Shown here: in pieces, positions 26,758-36,895 of the stretch
Position numbering within the stretch: position 1 is the first letter of the stretch
Layout of the letters: each line of letters starts with the position of its first letter
Assembly (NCBI GenBank): GCA_002724925.1
Contig: PBQA01000036.1
Span: forward strand, 1 to 64,000
Length of the DNA stretch: 64,000 nt
Source: Oceanospirillaceae bacterium
Lineage (GTDB): Bacteria; Pseudomonadota; Gammaproteobacteria; Pseudomonadales; Oceanobacteraceae
Direction: 5' to 3'
The notes under the pieces: generated by a model
Databases searched by the model: none
Told to the model about the DNA's origin: nothing
The model's input: only the letters and a program-made list of their open reading frames with translations
Position numbers and translations under genes: made by a program

Positions 26758-27846
26758 TCACCATAGATACTGATACGACAGGCCTATGCGGGCATCCCGC
26801 ACTTGCTTGATATTGAGGTCATCGACGATATAGCTGGCAGAAAGCCCTTGCCAGTAGAGTGCAGCGCCCAGCTGACGCTTCGACGTCCCCACCAGGCCGA
26901 GCTGAGCATTTCCGAACGGATAACGCTTTTCAATCGATAAGTTACGATACACATCGTGCCAGTAATATTGCACGTACACATCAAGCGGCTTATAGACGGC
27001 ATTCGCAATCACAGTCGACTTAATTGAGGTTTCAAGCACCTTTGGATTGTCGTCGCCGCTGGCTGCTCCGCCACTGGAGCAAACCGGATCTGTCACTTCA
27101 CCGACCTCAGCGCAGATCGAACGATGACCAGAGTTTCCCATATCAAGGAGATTCCACAGGTCTTTGACCTGCAGTGCGAGATCCAGCTCCTCGGTAGGTG
27201 ACCAGTTACCTGATACCGATGCGCTGTACCCAAACCAATCCTGGGACGCAGTGCCCTGAGGGTCTTCATATTCGGGAAGTGTATCGAACGAAGGGAAGCG
27301 ATATTCATCGAAGTAGTATGAAAGGCTGGCTGAAAAGTTCGACCCTTCATCAGCAAAACTCCGCCCTACAAACGAACCAAACTGATAGTGAATCAGTTTG
27401 TATACCATAAATGCCGGTGACACCGACCAGTTTTCGCCTTCAAACCGGTAGGAACCACCAATTCCGCGAGCCTGAAATACCTTGGCGACGAGGTTAAGGT
27501 CTCTATCCTGCTGAGTTTCAATACCAAATTCGGCATCGAGATACACTGCCGTTGTATCAGGAGAAAACTTAAGCGAGTAAAACCAACGCCGCTCAGCATT
27601 TAGCGTGAAGTTCTGGTAAGACGCAGAGGCCACCAGGCTCATATCTGCATAAGCGTACTCACCCGGATCAGCATCCTGCTCCCAACCCTCGATCATCTGA
27701 TCAATCGGGACAGGCTCTGAGCTGGCCTCTGCAGACAGCGAAAAGCTCATATTTCCTGTGTGCTTGATATTCTGTTCTGCCGCAGCGCTGGTTGTGCTGG
27801 CCAAGACTGCGGACAAAATGGCAACAACGCGCGGTTTAATCACCAA
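26758..27846 (-). CDS. predicted outer-membrane beta-barrel protein
   Basis: A 362-residue protein with a signal peptide (residues 1 to about 23, ending TTSAAA|EQN) and a body of alternating polar and aromatic strands. It ends in SYQYLW, a terminal aromatic residue like the Bam recognition signal of barrel proteins. Two Cys (ICAEVGEVTDPVC) lie in a loop. Its start overlaps the lipoprotein gene stop by 11 bases, so the two are probably translated together and may work as a pair. Family not recognised. Confidence 0.75.
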   Translation of the reverse strand: MVIKPRVVAILSAVLASTTSAAAEQNIKHTGNMSFSLSAEASSEPVPIDQMIEGWEQDADPGEYAYADMSLVASASYQNFTLNAERRWFYSLKFSPDTTAVYLDAEFGIETQQDRDLNLVAKVFQARGIGGSYRFEGENWSVSPAFMVYKLIHYQFGSFVGRSFADEGSNFSASLSYYFDEYRFPSFDTLPEYEDPQGTASQDWFGYSASVSGNWSPTEELDLALQVKDLWNLLDMGNSGHRSICAEVGEVTDPVCSSGGAASGDDNPKVLETSIKSTVIANAVYKPLDVYVQYYWHDVYRNLSIEKRYPFGNAQLGLVGTSKRQLGAALYWQGLSASYIVDDLNIKQVRDARIGLSYQYLW

Positions 27847-30800
27847 TGATCATCCAGGTACCGTCGATAAAGCGTGCGACGAATACGTTATCACGCTCTT
27901 CGCGAATGGTGCCGACGAGCGCACCACGCACCGTCAGATAGGCGACCGCTTCGCAGCCATCATTTGAAGTTGCGTCTGTCGGCGCTGCTGCTGATAACTT
28001 ATCGCGATCATTGAAGCCGCAGGCCGTTTCATCGTTACCTTGCGTGTATTCTGTACGAGTAGCTATCTGAGCAAGAACCGACTGATCTGTGCCACCCATC
28101 GATACGTTTGAACGGGAAATCAACCAGTAACCACGCTCGACTTCAATGGTCTTCAGCCCTCCTTCCCCGTCACTGATCTGTTCTTCCGAAACCGACAATT
28201 CAACATAAAAGCCCTGAGCATCGCCGCCAGCGACAACCCCTAGCTGATTGCTGATATTTTCATACGTTTCTTCAGAGCCGAAACCATAAGAAGCGCTCAA
28301 GGCGAATTCATCTTCAACCTGCCGCTCAAGAGCCAATTCAAAAATGACGGGGATTAACGCGTTTTGCTCTGGATCTTTAAGGTAGCTTTCTGCAACGGCA
28401 GTAAGGCGATCTATCCCTAACTCGATATCATCATAGAAGGTACCGCTGAACGGCCCATATTCTTCGCCTTCTCTAAGGCCCTGATACTCAGTACCAGATA
28501 CAATTGCAGACGTAGACAAATCGATTTCATATATCCCGTTTCCAGGTACGCTGTATCTGGATAAAACATTATTTTCGAAATTTCTCTCGAGAAGCTCATC
28601 AAGAGTTACCTCTCCGGCTAGCTCAATAACTGTGTCGCAACTCTGCTCAACTCTTTCATCATCCCCGTCCATATCGACATCCACCCAGGATACATTACAG
28701 GATTCGGAACGGGTCGTGTTGGTACTAGAGTCGTAGGGGTATAACTTGATCCGACTTATGAAGTCCCTCCCACGAAGCTCTTCATCAAAATATTCTATAA
28801 CCCGACCATCAGATAAGACGGTCTGGTCGCGATACAGGCTTTCAACGAGATCTGTAATTTCCGTCGGAGCATCTGGACGCCCAAGGAAGAATTCATGGGT
28901 CGCAGGCCATTTACTGGTTGGGTAATACGATGAAGAATTCGTTGTCCTGAGCTGAACGTTCAGTTCAGTCCTGTTCTCTTCATCCGGCTCGAGAGTAGAT
29001 CTTGCACGAACGACGAATGTAACTGGGTTATACCTCGTCTGTGAGGCATCATCGAGCGGGTCTTTGACCCCTACCAGGTTGGCCTCAACGAGCGCGTTGA
29101 ATTCATGTTCACCATTATCGCCCGCCTGGGCGCCATCGATATTGCCTTCAAACCTGACCAACGGCCAGACAATCGCAATCTGCGTTGGCGCAACGTGTGA
29201 AGGATCTGAGTCATCCAGAAATGATCCAGCAGGAGGCGACGCGTAGCTATCCTCATAAAACACCCGAACGTATGGACGAGTCGTTATGCTTCCGTCAGAA
29301 ATCGCCTCTGTATACCAGTAGAGTTTCTTACCGTTGCCAAGTACCAGAGCATTTTTAATTTCAGAAGGAATGGCTTCTACTCCATCCTCTGGATTGTCGG
29401 CAGACTCTATTTCAAAATCGAATACATTATACAGGCCCGCATCCGCGTCACTGGTCTCAATCGGACGCATCACGAGGCGAAGGTTCCCATCAATAAGTAC
29501 GCGATCACTGGGCAACCCAGATGGGTCGTCGCTGTCAGTCTCAATTGGGAAGCCTTCGGTGGAACAGTCACCGTTGCCGAATTCGCATCGTGCGAGAGCC
29601 TCCGCCCCCTCAAGAATTTGTTGCAGAGCACCAGTAGGCCCAAATGCTAGATCTGCCACCCCGTTCAAGGCTGTTTCATGCGCCAGGTAATAAGAGTCAA
29701 CGCGACGTCCGTGAACGGGGTCGACGAAGCTAGGCTTGCTGTCATCATAACCCCAGAAATTCTTCACCGCGGCCGTCAGATCTGTAATAAAAAACTTGCT
29801 GTCTTCAATTGCAGTGCGCCAACTAGCAAGTCGTGAAGGGACATCAATATCTACCGAGGTTTTAACATCATTCCGCATCGATGCCACAACACCATCAAGC
29901 CTTTCAAGCGCTGTCACTGCACCAGCAGGAACTCTCGCCCCAATCCCATTGAAATAGTTGATATTGTCCCGAAGAATTGTACTGGCCGCAGAGAAAATCG
30001 TGAACTTAGTTACAACATTTGCAGACTCGTTTTTCTCCAGCAACTGTCCACGGTGATCTATAACGACGTCCGTAATCTCACCCAACTTTGTGACAAAGTC
30101 GGTATTGTCTGATTCAGCAAGGAACGGCAATGCAGCAATTAAGGCGCCGTAATAAACACCCTCGACCAGGGCATCACCTGAGACGGTCTCGATCTGAGTA
30201 ATCTGACTTGGAGCAACAACAGCTGAAGAAATAACATCGGTAATACCGAAAAGTTCAGAGACGTGTAGGTTAGCCAGTTCCATCGTATATTGGTTATACA
30301 CGCCTGGTTTTGCAGTTTCGATGTCATCCAAAACCGCCTGGTTTATGTCAGTACGATCATCGGCCGACAGTTCGTTGGTAACGGCATCTATATAAACGGT
30401 TCTGGCCATGCTACTTGCGATGTCAGTAATCCAGTTGACGTTCACCGTCATGCCATCAAGCAACTCTCCAACGCCTGCTCTGACATCCAGATCATCAGGG
30501 AGAGGAACGTAACTCCCGTAGGCAAGAGAATCGCACCCCTGTACTCGCTCACAGCGATAGAACACATCACCGTTATCGGCATTAGCTATGAAGATGAACG
30601 TCCCTGAGAGATCTTCGGCTTCTGACGTCAGCTCGTAAGTACCGGTTTGAGAGGACTGTGAAGCAGCGCCATCATAAACGAGATTGCCACTGTCATTTTC
30701 GATGAGCGAAGGGCCACCTTCTATGTTGATAGGCGTGGCACTGATGCGGCTCCCCCAGGTCGCGGTCCCCACTCGCCCGCTAATGCCAAAACTCTCCTCC

Positions 30801-30892
30801 TCCACTCCAATGGTTCGAGTCGAACTGGAGTTTCCTGAGCAAGCTTGCAGGAGCAGACCAATGAGGATTACTGAGGTGAGCTTATGAACCAT
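27836..30892 (-). CDS. large outer-membrane lipoprotein of unknown function (paralogue 1)
   Basis: A 1018-residue lipoprotein: lipobox LLLQAC with the acceptor Cys at residue 18 and Ser next to it, which favours the outer membrane. After a low-complexity linker comes a region with the RCERVQGC pair (Cys114, Cys120), then LHVSELFGI, ITQIE and YYGALIAA. The rest is beta-rich and acidic, ending in FIDGTW. The same motifs in the same order occur in the protein at 33783-36719. No known domain recognised. It lies upstream of, and overlaps, the barrel protein gene. Confidence 0.75.
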   Translation of the reverse strand: MVHKLTSVILIGLLLQACSGNSSSTRTIGVEEESFGISGRVGTATWGSRISATPINIEGGPSLIENDSGNLVYDGAASQSSQTGTYELTSEAEDLSGTFIFIANADNGDVFYRCERVQGCDSLAYGSYVPLPDDLDVRAGVGELLDGMTVNVNWITDIASSMARTVYIDAVTNELSADDRTDINQAVLDDIETAKPGVYNQYTMELANLHVSELFGITDVISSAVVAPSQITQIETVSGDALVEGVYYGALIAALPFLAESDNTDFVTKLGEITDVVIDHRGQLLEKNESANVVTKFTIFSAASTILRDNINYFNGIGARVPAGAVTALERLDGVVASMRNDVKTSVDIDVPSRLASWRTAIEDSKFFITDLTAAVKNFWGYDDSKPSFVDPVHGRRVDSYYLAHETALNGVADLAFGPTGALQQILEGAEALARCEFGNGDCSTEGFPIETDSDDPSGLPSDRVLIDGNLRLVMRPIETSDADAGLYNVFDFEIESADNPEDGVEAIPSEIKNALVLGNGKKLYWYTEAISDGSITTRPYVRVFYEDSYASPPAGSFLDDSDPSHVAPTQIAIVWPLVRFEGNIDGAQAGDNGEHEFNALVEANLVGVKDPLDDASQTRYNPVTFVVRARSTLEPDEENRTELNVQLRTTNSSSYYPTSKWPATHEFFLGRPDAPTEITDLVESLYRDQTVLSDGRVIEYFDEELRGRDFISRIKLYPYDSSTNTTRSESCNVSWVDVDMDGDDERVEQSCDTVIELAGEVTLDELLERNFENNVLSRYSVPGNGIYEIDLSTSAIVSGTEYQGLREGEEYGPFSGTFYDDIELGIDRLTAVAESYLKDPEQNALIPVIFELALERQVEDEFALSASYGFGSEETYENISNQLGVVAGGDAQGFYVELSVSEEQISDGEGGLKTIEVERGYWLISRSNVSMGGTDQSVLAQIATRTEYTQGNDETACGFNDRDKLSAAAPTDATSNDGCEAVAYLTVRGALVGTIREERDNVFVARFIDGTWMIIGD

Positions 30893-30984
30893 CTTCTTAT
30901 TACTCTTATTCTGATAACTGTCATTCTACGTTTGAGCAGACCACAGGATAGCTGTCAGACAGGTGTTTTACTGCCCCTTTACAC

Positions 30985-31013
30985 AAAAAAACCCGGCATT
31001 TGCCGGGTTTTTT
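30985..31013 (-). terminator. intrinsic terminator after glcB
   Basis: AAAAAA-ACCCGGCA-TT-TGCCGGGT-TTTTT is symmetrical and can act on both strands. It lies 18 bases after the glcB stop and separates it from the lipoprotein gene downstream. Confidence 0.9.
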
Positions 31014-31030
31014 ACAGTGCTTGACGCTAC

Positions 31031-33205
31031 TTACTGAGCTTTGAACTTCAGACGGTATGCGTGCAGCAGCGGCTCGGTATAACCACTTGGCTGCTCTTTA
31101 CCTTTGAAGATCAGGTCAGACGCCGCTTTAAACGCGATAGTGTCGAAGCCTGGCGCCATATTGATATAAGAAGCGTCACCCGCATTCTGACCATCAACAA
31201 CCGCAGCCATGCGCTTCAGGCTGTCTTCAACCTGTTCGCGGGTACAGATACCGTGTTCCAGCCAGTTAGCAACGTGCTGAGAAGAGATACGCAGCGTTGC
31301 GCGGTCTTCCATCAGGCCAACGTTGTTGATGTCTGGCACTTTAGAACAACCAACACCTGCATCAACCCAGCGAACAACGTAACCCAGAATACCCTGGCAG
31401 TTGTTGTCGATTTCTTTCTGGATCTGTTCTTCAGTCAGCGCTGACGCTTCTTCAGCAGTCATCAGAGGAATGCTCAGGATGTCATCAACAGAAGCATGTT
31501 CACGGCTCTTCAGCTCATTCTGAACAGCGAATACGTCTACCTGATGGTAGTGCATAGCGTGCAGAGCTGCGGCAGTTGGAGATGGAACCCATGCAGTGTT
31601 CGCACCCGACTTAGGATGGCCGATCTTCTGCTCCATCATCATGCCCATCTCATCAGGAATAGGCCACATGCCCTTACCGATCTGAGAGCGACCCTGAAGG
31701 CCTGTTTCCAGACCTGTGTCTACGTTCCAGTTTTCATAAGCGTTGATCCAGGTCTGCTGCTTCATGACGGTCTTCGGTACGAACGGGCCTGCCAGCATAG
31801 ACGTGTGGATTTCGTCACCAGTACGATCCAGGAAGCCAGTGTTAATGAACACAACACGGTCTTTCGCAGAACGGATACATTCTTTCAGATTAACCGTAGT
31901 ACGACGCTCTTCGTCCATGATGCCCATCTTCATAGTGAAGCGTGGCAGACCCAGTGCGTCTTCGATGCGACCGAACAGTTCGTTGGCGAAAGCCACTTCT
32001 TCTGGGCCGTGCATCTTAGGCTTAACGATGTTTACAGAACCGGTAGTCGAGTTCTGGAACGGAGAGTTACCTTTCAGATCGTGCATCGCGATCAAGGTAG
32101 TCATCATGCCGTCCATGATACCTTCTGGAATCTCGCTGCCATCAGCCAGCAGGATCGCAGGGTTAGTCATCAGGTGACCAACGTTACGAACGAACAGCAT
32201 TGAGCGACCTTTCAGCTTAACGGTTTCACCGTTCAGGCCAGTGTACTCGCGATCTGGGTTCATGGTACGAGTGAAGGTTTTGCCGCCTTTGGTTACTTCT
32301 TCAGCCAGATCACCTTTCATCAGGCCCAGCCAGTTACCATAAGTCACGACTTTGTCTTCTGCATCTACAGCAGCAACCGAGTCTTCACAGTCCATAATGG
32401 TCGTCAGAGCGGCTTCCATCAGAACGTCTTTTACGCCAGCAGCGTCAGTCGAACCAACCGGGCTGGTTGCATCGATCTGGATTTCAAAGTGCAGACCATT
32501 GTTCACCAGCAGGATAGCTTCTGGTGCCGCCATCTCGCCTTTGAAACCAACCAGCTGAGACGCGTCTTTCAGACTGGTAGTGCTGCCGTCTTTGAGAGTA
32601 ACAACCAGCTTGCCTGCTTCGATTGCGTACTTAGTGCTGTCAGCGTGATCGCCAGACGCCAGTGGTGCAGATTCGTTCAGGAAGTTACGAGCGTATGCGA
32701 TAACTTTGTCACCGCGTACTTTGTTGTAACCCTGGCCTTTTTCAGCGCCGTCTTCTTCAGAAATAACGTTTGTGCCGTACAGAGCATCGTACAGTGAGCC
32801 CCAACGTGCGTTGGCAGCGTTCAGTGCAAAACGCGCATTCATCACTGGTACAACCAGCTGAGGACCCGCCATCTGGCCGATTTCTGGCTCTACGTTGGCA
32901 GTGGTTGCTTCGAAGTCTTCGCCTTCTGGCAGCAGGTAACCAATTTCCTGCAGGAACGCTTTGTACTCAGCAGGATTGTGAGCCTGACCTTTACGCTCAG
33001 TGTGGTAAGCATCGATTTTGGCCTGCAGATCATCACGCTTAGCCAGCAGCGCCTTGTTCTTTGGAGCCAGTTCATTAGCGATAGCATCAAAGCTCGCCCA
33101 GAACGCATCCTGTTCAATACCAGTACCTGGCATTGCTTTGTCATTGATGAAATCGTACAGCTCCTGGGCGATCTGGAGTCCACCCTTCTGAACGTATTCT
33201 GTCAT
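31031..33205 (-). CDS. glcB: malate synthase G
   Basis: It condenses glyoxylate with acetyl-CoA to malate in the glyoxylate and glycolate pathways. The 724 residues are typical of the monomeric G form. Family signatures are [36 protein letters not shown] (catalytic region), MHGPEEVAF and KPKMHG. No isocitrate lyase or glycolate oxidase gene is adjacent. It is a single transcription unit ending in a strong terminator, placed between the two large lipoprotein genes. Confidence 0.97.
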   Translation of the reverse strand: MTEYVQKGGLQIAQELYDFINDKAMPGTGIEQDAFWASFDAIANELAPKNKALLAKRDDLQAKIDAYHTERKGQAHNPAEYKAFLQEIGYLLPEGEDFEATTANVEPEIGQMAGPQLVVPVMNARFALNAANARWGSLYDALYGTNVISEEDGAEKGQGYNKVRGDKVIAYARNFLNESAPLASGDHADSTKYAIEAGKLVVTLKDGSTTSLKDASQLVGFKGEMAAPEAILLVNNGLHFEIQIDATSPVGSTDAAGVKDVLMEAALTTIMDCEDSVAAVDAEDKVVTYGNWLGLMKGDLAEEVTKGGKTFTRTMNPDREYTGLNGETVKLKGRSMLFVRNVGHLMTNPAILLADGSEIPEGIMDGMMTTLIAMHDLKGNSPFQNSTTGSVNIVKPKMHGPEEVAFANELFGRIEDALGLPRFTMKMGIMDEERRTTVNLKECIRSAKDRVVFINTGFLDRTGDEIHTSMLAGPFVPKTVMKQQTWINAYENWNVDTGLETGLQGRSQIGKGMWPIPDEMGMMMEQKIGHPKSGANTAWVPSPTAAALHAMHYHQVDVFAVQNELKSREHASVDDILSIPLMTAEEASALTEEQIQKEIDNNCQGILGYVVRWVDAGVGCSKVPDINNVGLMEDRATLRISSQHVANWLEHGICTREQVEDSLKRMAAVVDGQNAGDASYINMAPGFDTIAFKAASDLIFKGKEQPSGYTEPLLHAYRLKFKAQ

Positions 33206-33385
33206 TGTTTAGCCTCAACTCTTTTGGGGACGCAGTCTTGTGTGTCGACTGCATCTTAGACCGGTGAAATTTCAGGGCCGGGAGTATAACGCAACTGTTT
33301 TCGTATCGCGACTACGTATCACGCCGCCGCCAGCGAGCACTCCCGCGGAGTTCGGACCGGAAAAATCTAAAAGCAATACAAAACC

Positions 33386-33415
33386 TATACAACAAATATA
33401 CAAGGTGTTTATAAT
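33386..33415 (+). promoter_or_regulatory. promoter of the small gene at 33515
   Basis: TATACA at 33386-33391 and a perfect TATAAT at 33410-33415, 18 bases apart, in an AT-rich stretch. The predicted start near 33422 leaves a leader of about 93 bases. The rest of the 308-base gap (33206-33514) shows no gene. Confidence 0.6.
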
Positions 33416-33514
33416 GAACGAGGAGCTTGGCCGCACCCGAAGTAACTGACATTGACTCTGCTGCAGAAGAACTGATTTACAACCAGATCTGGCGTAGCAA
33501 ACAGGAGAACCGAT

Positions 33515-33733
33515 ATGGCTTCGAAGAAAGGTGCAGAAAGACGTAAGGCAAGTCCCGAAGAGCTGCGTCAGCAACTGGAAGCGGACGTTCAGGCTTACCT
33601 CTCGAGCGGCGGGAAAATTAACAGGATAAAGGAAGGTATCAGCGGTGAAGCAGGCTGGAAGCGACCGCGTAACGGGTACAACCCGAACACACGGGTAAAC
33701 ATACAGCTTCCTATTTCCTTCGGAACACTGTAA
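33515..33733 (+). CDS. small basic protein of unknown function
   Basis: A 72-residue very basic protein: a Lys/Arg/Glu-rich helix (residues 1-28), then YLSSGGKINRIKEGISGE, and a polar tail. The 'helix, then SGG-x-I-x-x-I' pattern is shared by many short gammaproteobacterial proteins whose role I do not know. CAGGAG lies nine bases before the ATG, and a good promoter stands upstream, so it is very likely expressed. It is divergent from glcB. Confidence 0.65.
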   Translation: MASKKGAERRKASPEELRQQLEADVQAYLSSGGKINRIKEGISGEAGWKRPRNGYNPNTRVNIQLPISFGTL

Positions 33734-33755
33734 TCCACAAAGGGAACCCCAATAA

Positions 33756-33774
33756 GCACCGGCCAGGCCGGTGC
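33756..33774. terminator. hairpin between convergent genes
   Basis: GCACCGGCCAGGCCGGTGC is a perfect stem between the small gene and the convergent lipoprotein gene. It lacks a real T-run on either strand, so termination may be weak. Confidence 0.45.
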
Positions 33775-33782
33775 TCACATCA

Positions 33783-36719
33783 TCAGTTAAGCGATTCCCA
33801 AGTGCCGTCGATATAGCGAATAATCCAGACACCACTCTCGTAAACAACCTTGCCGTACACCTTGTCCCGGTAGTTCAACACGTAGACCGCCTGCTGAGGA
33901 TCGCGGTTGAAGGAAGGTTCAGCTGTATTAGAAACAACACACCGACGATATTCTCCATCATCGCCGACGATATAGCGGTAAACCGGGGCACTGTCGACCA
34001 GGTCGAGATTGCTGCCCAGGATAATTTCGCTGTCTACCGTGTCGGTTGAGCCATCAGCGAGAGAGAGTTCAACACCGTCTTTAAATACAGACAGGCTTGT
34101 GGCTTCAACCGTACCGCTCTCAGTACTGAAATCGAAAATCAGACGATCAAGATCAGCGCCCACGCCCTGATATAGCCCTGTCGTATTCACGCTTGTATAG
34201 TCATGCGACACAGAAAGCGACACGTCGACCTGCTCACTGTAGGGAGCAGTTACCTGGACATCGACCAGTGTTTTCGGCTCAGTCGCGGTTGAGTAGTCAA
34301 GTACAACTTCGCTGGTAAAGCGTGCACTCGACAAGCCCAATTGCGCACTTCTATACAAGGTGCCGTCCAATGAAGATAGAGATGTCGGCAGCGGAGAAAG
34401 TGTCAGGCACCCTTGATCATCGGCAGCTTCAACAGGGAATTCGACGAAGTACACGCCCTGCCCCGGTACTTCCGGGCGAGAGAAAACACCAATCTGCCAC
34501 AACTCATTCACTGCATTCTGGAGGTCCTGCTCGGCATTCAGGCGCTGCTTAGGCTGACAACGATCAATAACCGGAGATTCAGGGCTGCCACTCAGCAAGC
34601 ACGCCTCGTAATCATGTGTCGCAATCAACTCCTCGGTGTTGCCATCACCATCCACGTCACTCACATCTTCGCGCATCACGGTTGGGTAGAAGCGGTAGCG
34701 GAAATCATCCCCGCCGTCGACAAAATAGTCCAGATACTGAGTCTCACGCCCATTCACTGTCTGAGTTCCAGTACGGTACTGCACCAAACCATTGGCAACT
34801 GTGCCTTCCGGGTACAGCGGCGCTCGCTCAAAGAATGCATTGAACGAGGCAAATTCTGACTCAGGGTAAAACTCCGAGGCCTGATTGGCATTCGCAGTCA
34901 AGAACACCGTAGTAATGTTTGCGTCTGTTCCGTTGTCATCTTCATACACATCAGAAATACGACTGTTAAGAACAACTTCTGAAATATTGAATCGACGCTC
35001 AGAAACACCATCAGGATCATCCACTCCCTGATACAGAATACTGAACGCCCCCGTCAGCTCGGTTTCACTGGCCGCGCCAACGTCATCAGCATCGTACAAG
35101 GTGAAATCCGTCCAACGTATCTGATAGGCCAGCGCAGGATCAGATACCTCATCCTGCAAAACGGTTACCGTATCTTCATAAAAAATGCGTAAACCGCTTG
35201 GGCTGCTGATTTCATCATCGCTATACGTGTGATCCAGCTCTAACCGCAGGCCATTGGCAACCAACGTACCTTTCATCAGAATATCGATCGCCCGGGAGCT
35301 GCTCGGGGAATTGCTATCATCCAGCAGATTAATATCGGCAACGGCCTGAGATACTTCGAACCCACCTCCATTGAGAGTGAGCACAGGAGCCGAATAGGTA
35401 TGGCTCTGATACCACTGCCACTCTGGGCTCACCGAAGGACACCCACTGTTCAGATAACAGTCACGATAAAAGCCTGCGATTTCCGATACTGCTGTGGTAA
35501 TTTCATCCAGGTTCTCAGCATTGTCTTCGCCAACCCCACGCAGGATATCCGCATAGCTATCGAGCTGAGCCCGGTAACCTTCTTCGAAGAAGCTGTTACC
35601 GTAGTCACGAAGCTCCTGAACAAAGGCTTTCGTGCGCTGAATGCCAAGCTGATAATCTTCAAGTTCGTCACCCAACAAAGAACTTAATGACGCTGGTGTG
35701 ATTGACGTCAGAGCACCATCCACAAAGGCGTCCCGCTCAGACTGAAGTTGAGAAATCACACTGGCCACATAGCCAGACACCGTTGAATCAGTCACATCTA
35801 ACGCGTTGAGGTTATTAACGGCAGCGTCGTACAAGTCGTACATGGACAAAGTCTGCGAACCACCGCGCTGAATCAGCTGGCCGTCATTAGCAACCAGATC
35901 TGCAGCCACCGCAGAGGCGAACGACGGCAGGTCCGTCGTTGATGTATACGACAATTCATATGACTGCCAGGCTGCCAACAACGCGCCGTAGCGAATGGAG
36001 TACTGTGCCTCAGTCTGATTAGCGCCCCGCCACTCTTCGATCTGCGTCAAATCGGCTGGCTCACGACTCTGTACCGAATCGATGCCAAATAACCGAGATA
36101 CCTGCGACTCTGCCTGCAATGTCGAATATACCGAATAAAAGCCGGTGGCTACCCAGCCTGCATCCTGCTGGGTACCTGAGCTTTCACTAAAAACACGATC
36201 AAACGCCAGTTGAGCGGCCAGGTCAGTCAGGGGCGTAACCCGGATGCGCTGACCATCTTCGATTCCCGCGGCAACAGAGCGCCAGCCCGGTGCCGCGACA
36301 ATGCTGTATTCAGAACCAAAAGAAACAGATCCACAGCCGTTGACGACCTGGCAGCGGCGTGTTGTCGATGTGCCGTCATTGCTTTCGCGCCCGTAGACAT
36401 CGAGATAGACGATTTCCGTACCATCGGCAGTGACTACTGCCTGCCCTTCGTCATCGGTGGTGAAGCGGGCAAAATTGAGAACTCCCGGTTGAACCTCAGA
36501 AGGCATACCCGTCTCATCGACGGTCACGCGCCGGACCATGGCCTCATTAAAGTCTTCCTGACCAACCTGGACATCCAGATCAATGGTTGTAACCGACGAA
36601 CCACTATCGTCGTTACTGCAGGCTGCCAGCGCAGCAATCATAGGAATAACAGCCCAACGACGGACGGATAAAGTGTTAATTACAGCTAAGCGGCTGACAG
36701 AATAAAACGGTCTGGTCAC
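33783..36719 (-). CDS. large outer-membrane lipoprotein of unknown function (paralogue 2)
   Basis: A 978-residue lipoprotein with a long N-region, then RRWAVIPMIAALAAC with the acceptor Cys at residue 34 and Ser after it. It shares with the protein at 27836-30892 the pair RRCQVVNGC (Cys123, Cys129, same spacing), SRLFGI, LTQIE, YGALLAA and a C-terminal YIDGTW. These in the same order show paralogy. The body is beta-rich and acidic, with more Cys in SGCPS and HDYEACLL. No known domain. It is a single gene with no barrel partner next to it. Confidence 0.75.
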   Translation of the reverse strand: MTRPFYSVSRLAVINTLSVRRWAVIPMIAALAACSNDDSGSSVTTIDLDVQVGQEDFNEAMVRRVTVDETGMPSEVQPGVLNFARFTTDDEGQAVVTADGTEIVYLDVYGRESNDGTSTTRRCQVVNGCGSVSFGSEYSIVAAPGWRSVAAGIEDGQRIRVTPLTDLAAQLAFDRVFSESSGTQQDAGWVATGFYSVYSTLQAESQVSRLFGIDSVQSREPADLTQIEEWRGANQTEAQYSIRYGALLAAWQSYELSYTSTTDLPSFASAVAADLVANDGQLIQRGGSQTLSMYDLYDAAVNNLNALDVTDSTVSGYVASVISQLQSERDAFVDGALTSITPASLSSLLGDELEDYQLGIQRTKAFVQELRDYGNSFFEEGYRAQLDSYADILRGVGEDNAENLDEITTAVSEIAGFYRDCYLNSGCPSVSPEWQWYQSHTYSAPVLTLNGGGFEVSQAVADINLLDDSNSPSSSRAIDILMKGTLVANGLRLELDHTYSDDEISSPSGLRIFYEDTVTVLQDEVSDPALAYQIRWTDFTLYDADDVGAASETELTGAFSILYQGVDDPDGVSERRFNISEVVLNSRISDVYEDDNGTDANITTVFLTANANQASEFYPESEFASFNAFFERAPLYPEGTVANGLVQYRTGTQTVNGRETQYLDYFVDGGDDFRYRFYPTVMREDVSDVDGDGNTEELIATHDYEACLLSGSPESPVIDRCQPKQRLNAEQDLQNAVNELWQIGVFSRPEVPGQGVYFVEFPVEAADDQGCLTLSPLPTSLSSLDGTLYRSAQLGLSSARFTSEVVLDYSTATEPKTLVDVQVTAPYSEQVDVSLSVSHDYTSVNTTGLYQGVGADLDRLIFDFSTESGTVEATSLSVFKDGVELSLADGSTDTVDSEIILGSNLDLVDSAPVYRYIVGDDGEYRRCVVSNTAEPSFNRDPQQAVYVLNYRDKVYGKVVYESGVWIIRYIDGTWESLN

Positions 36720-36864
36720 ACGAGCCTCAAATGAAAAGAGATGTAGATGTGGGCCATCATATCAGTCACGCGTGCGGATGCCACCTGAGACAGCACCGTT
36801 TTGACAAAACCCGGCATATCAACAAGTCGCACCGGGCCTGGCTGCGTCTTCGCTATCTTTCCTC

Positions 36865-36870
36865 TATAAT
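36865..36870 (+). promoter_or_regulatory. -10 box before the QueD-like gene
   Basis: A perfect TATAAT 26 bases before the ATG at 36896. The -35 hexamer is not obvious. The position supports the start at 36896 and not further upstream. Confidence 0.45.
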
Positions 36871-36895
36871 CGCGCCCAACTGCACTGGAGTACTT

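Noticed and set aside
31496-32203. 235-residue open frame opposite glcB
   Set aside because: Antisense shadow; the sense strand is a full-length malate synthase.
36731-36895. Upstream extension of the QueD-like gene to ATG 36731
   Set aside because: The 55 extra residues are unlike the family and cover the TATAAT at 36865; GGAG stands before ATG 36896.
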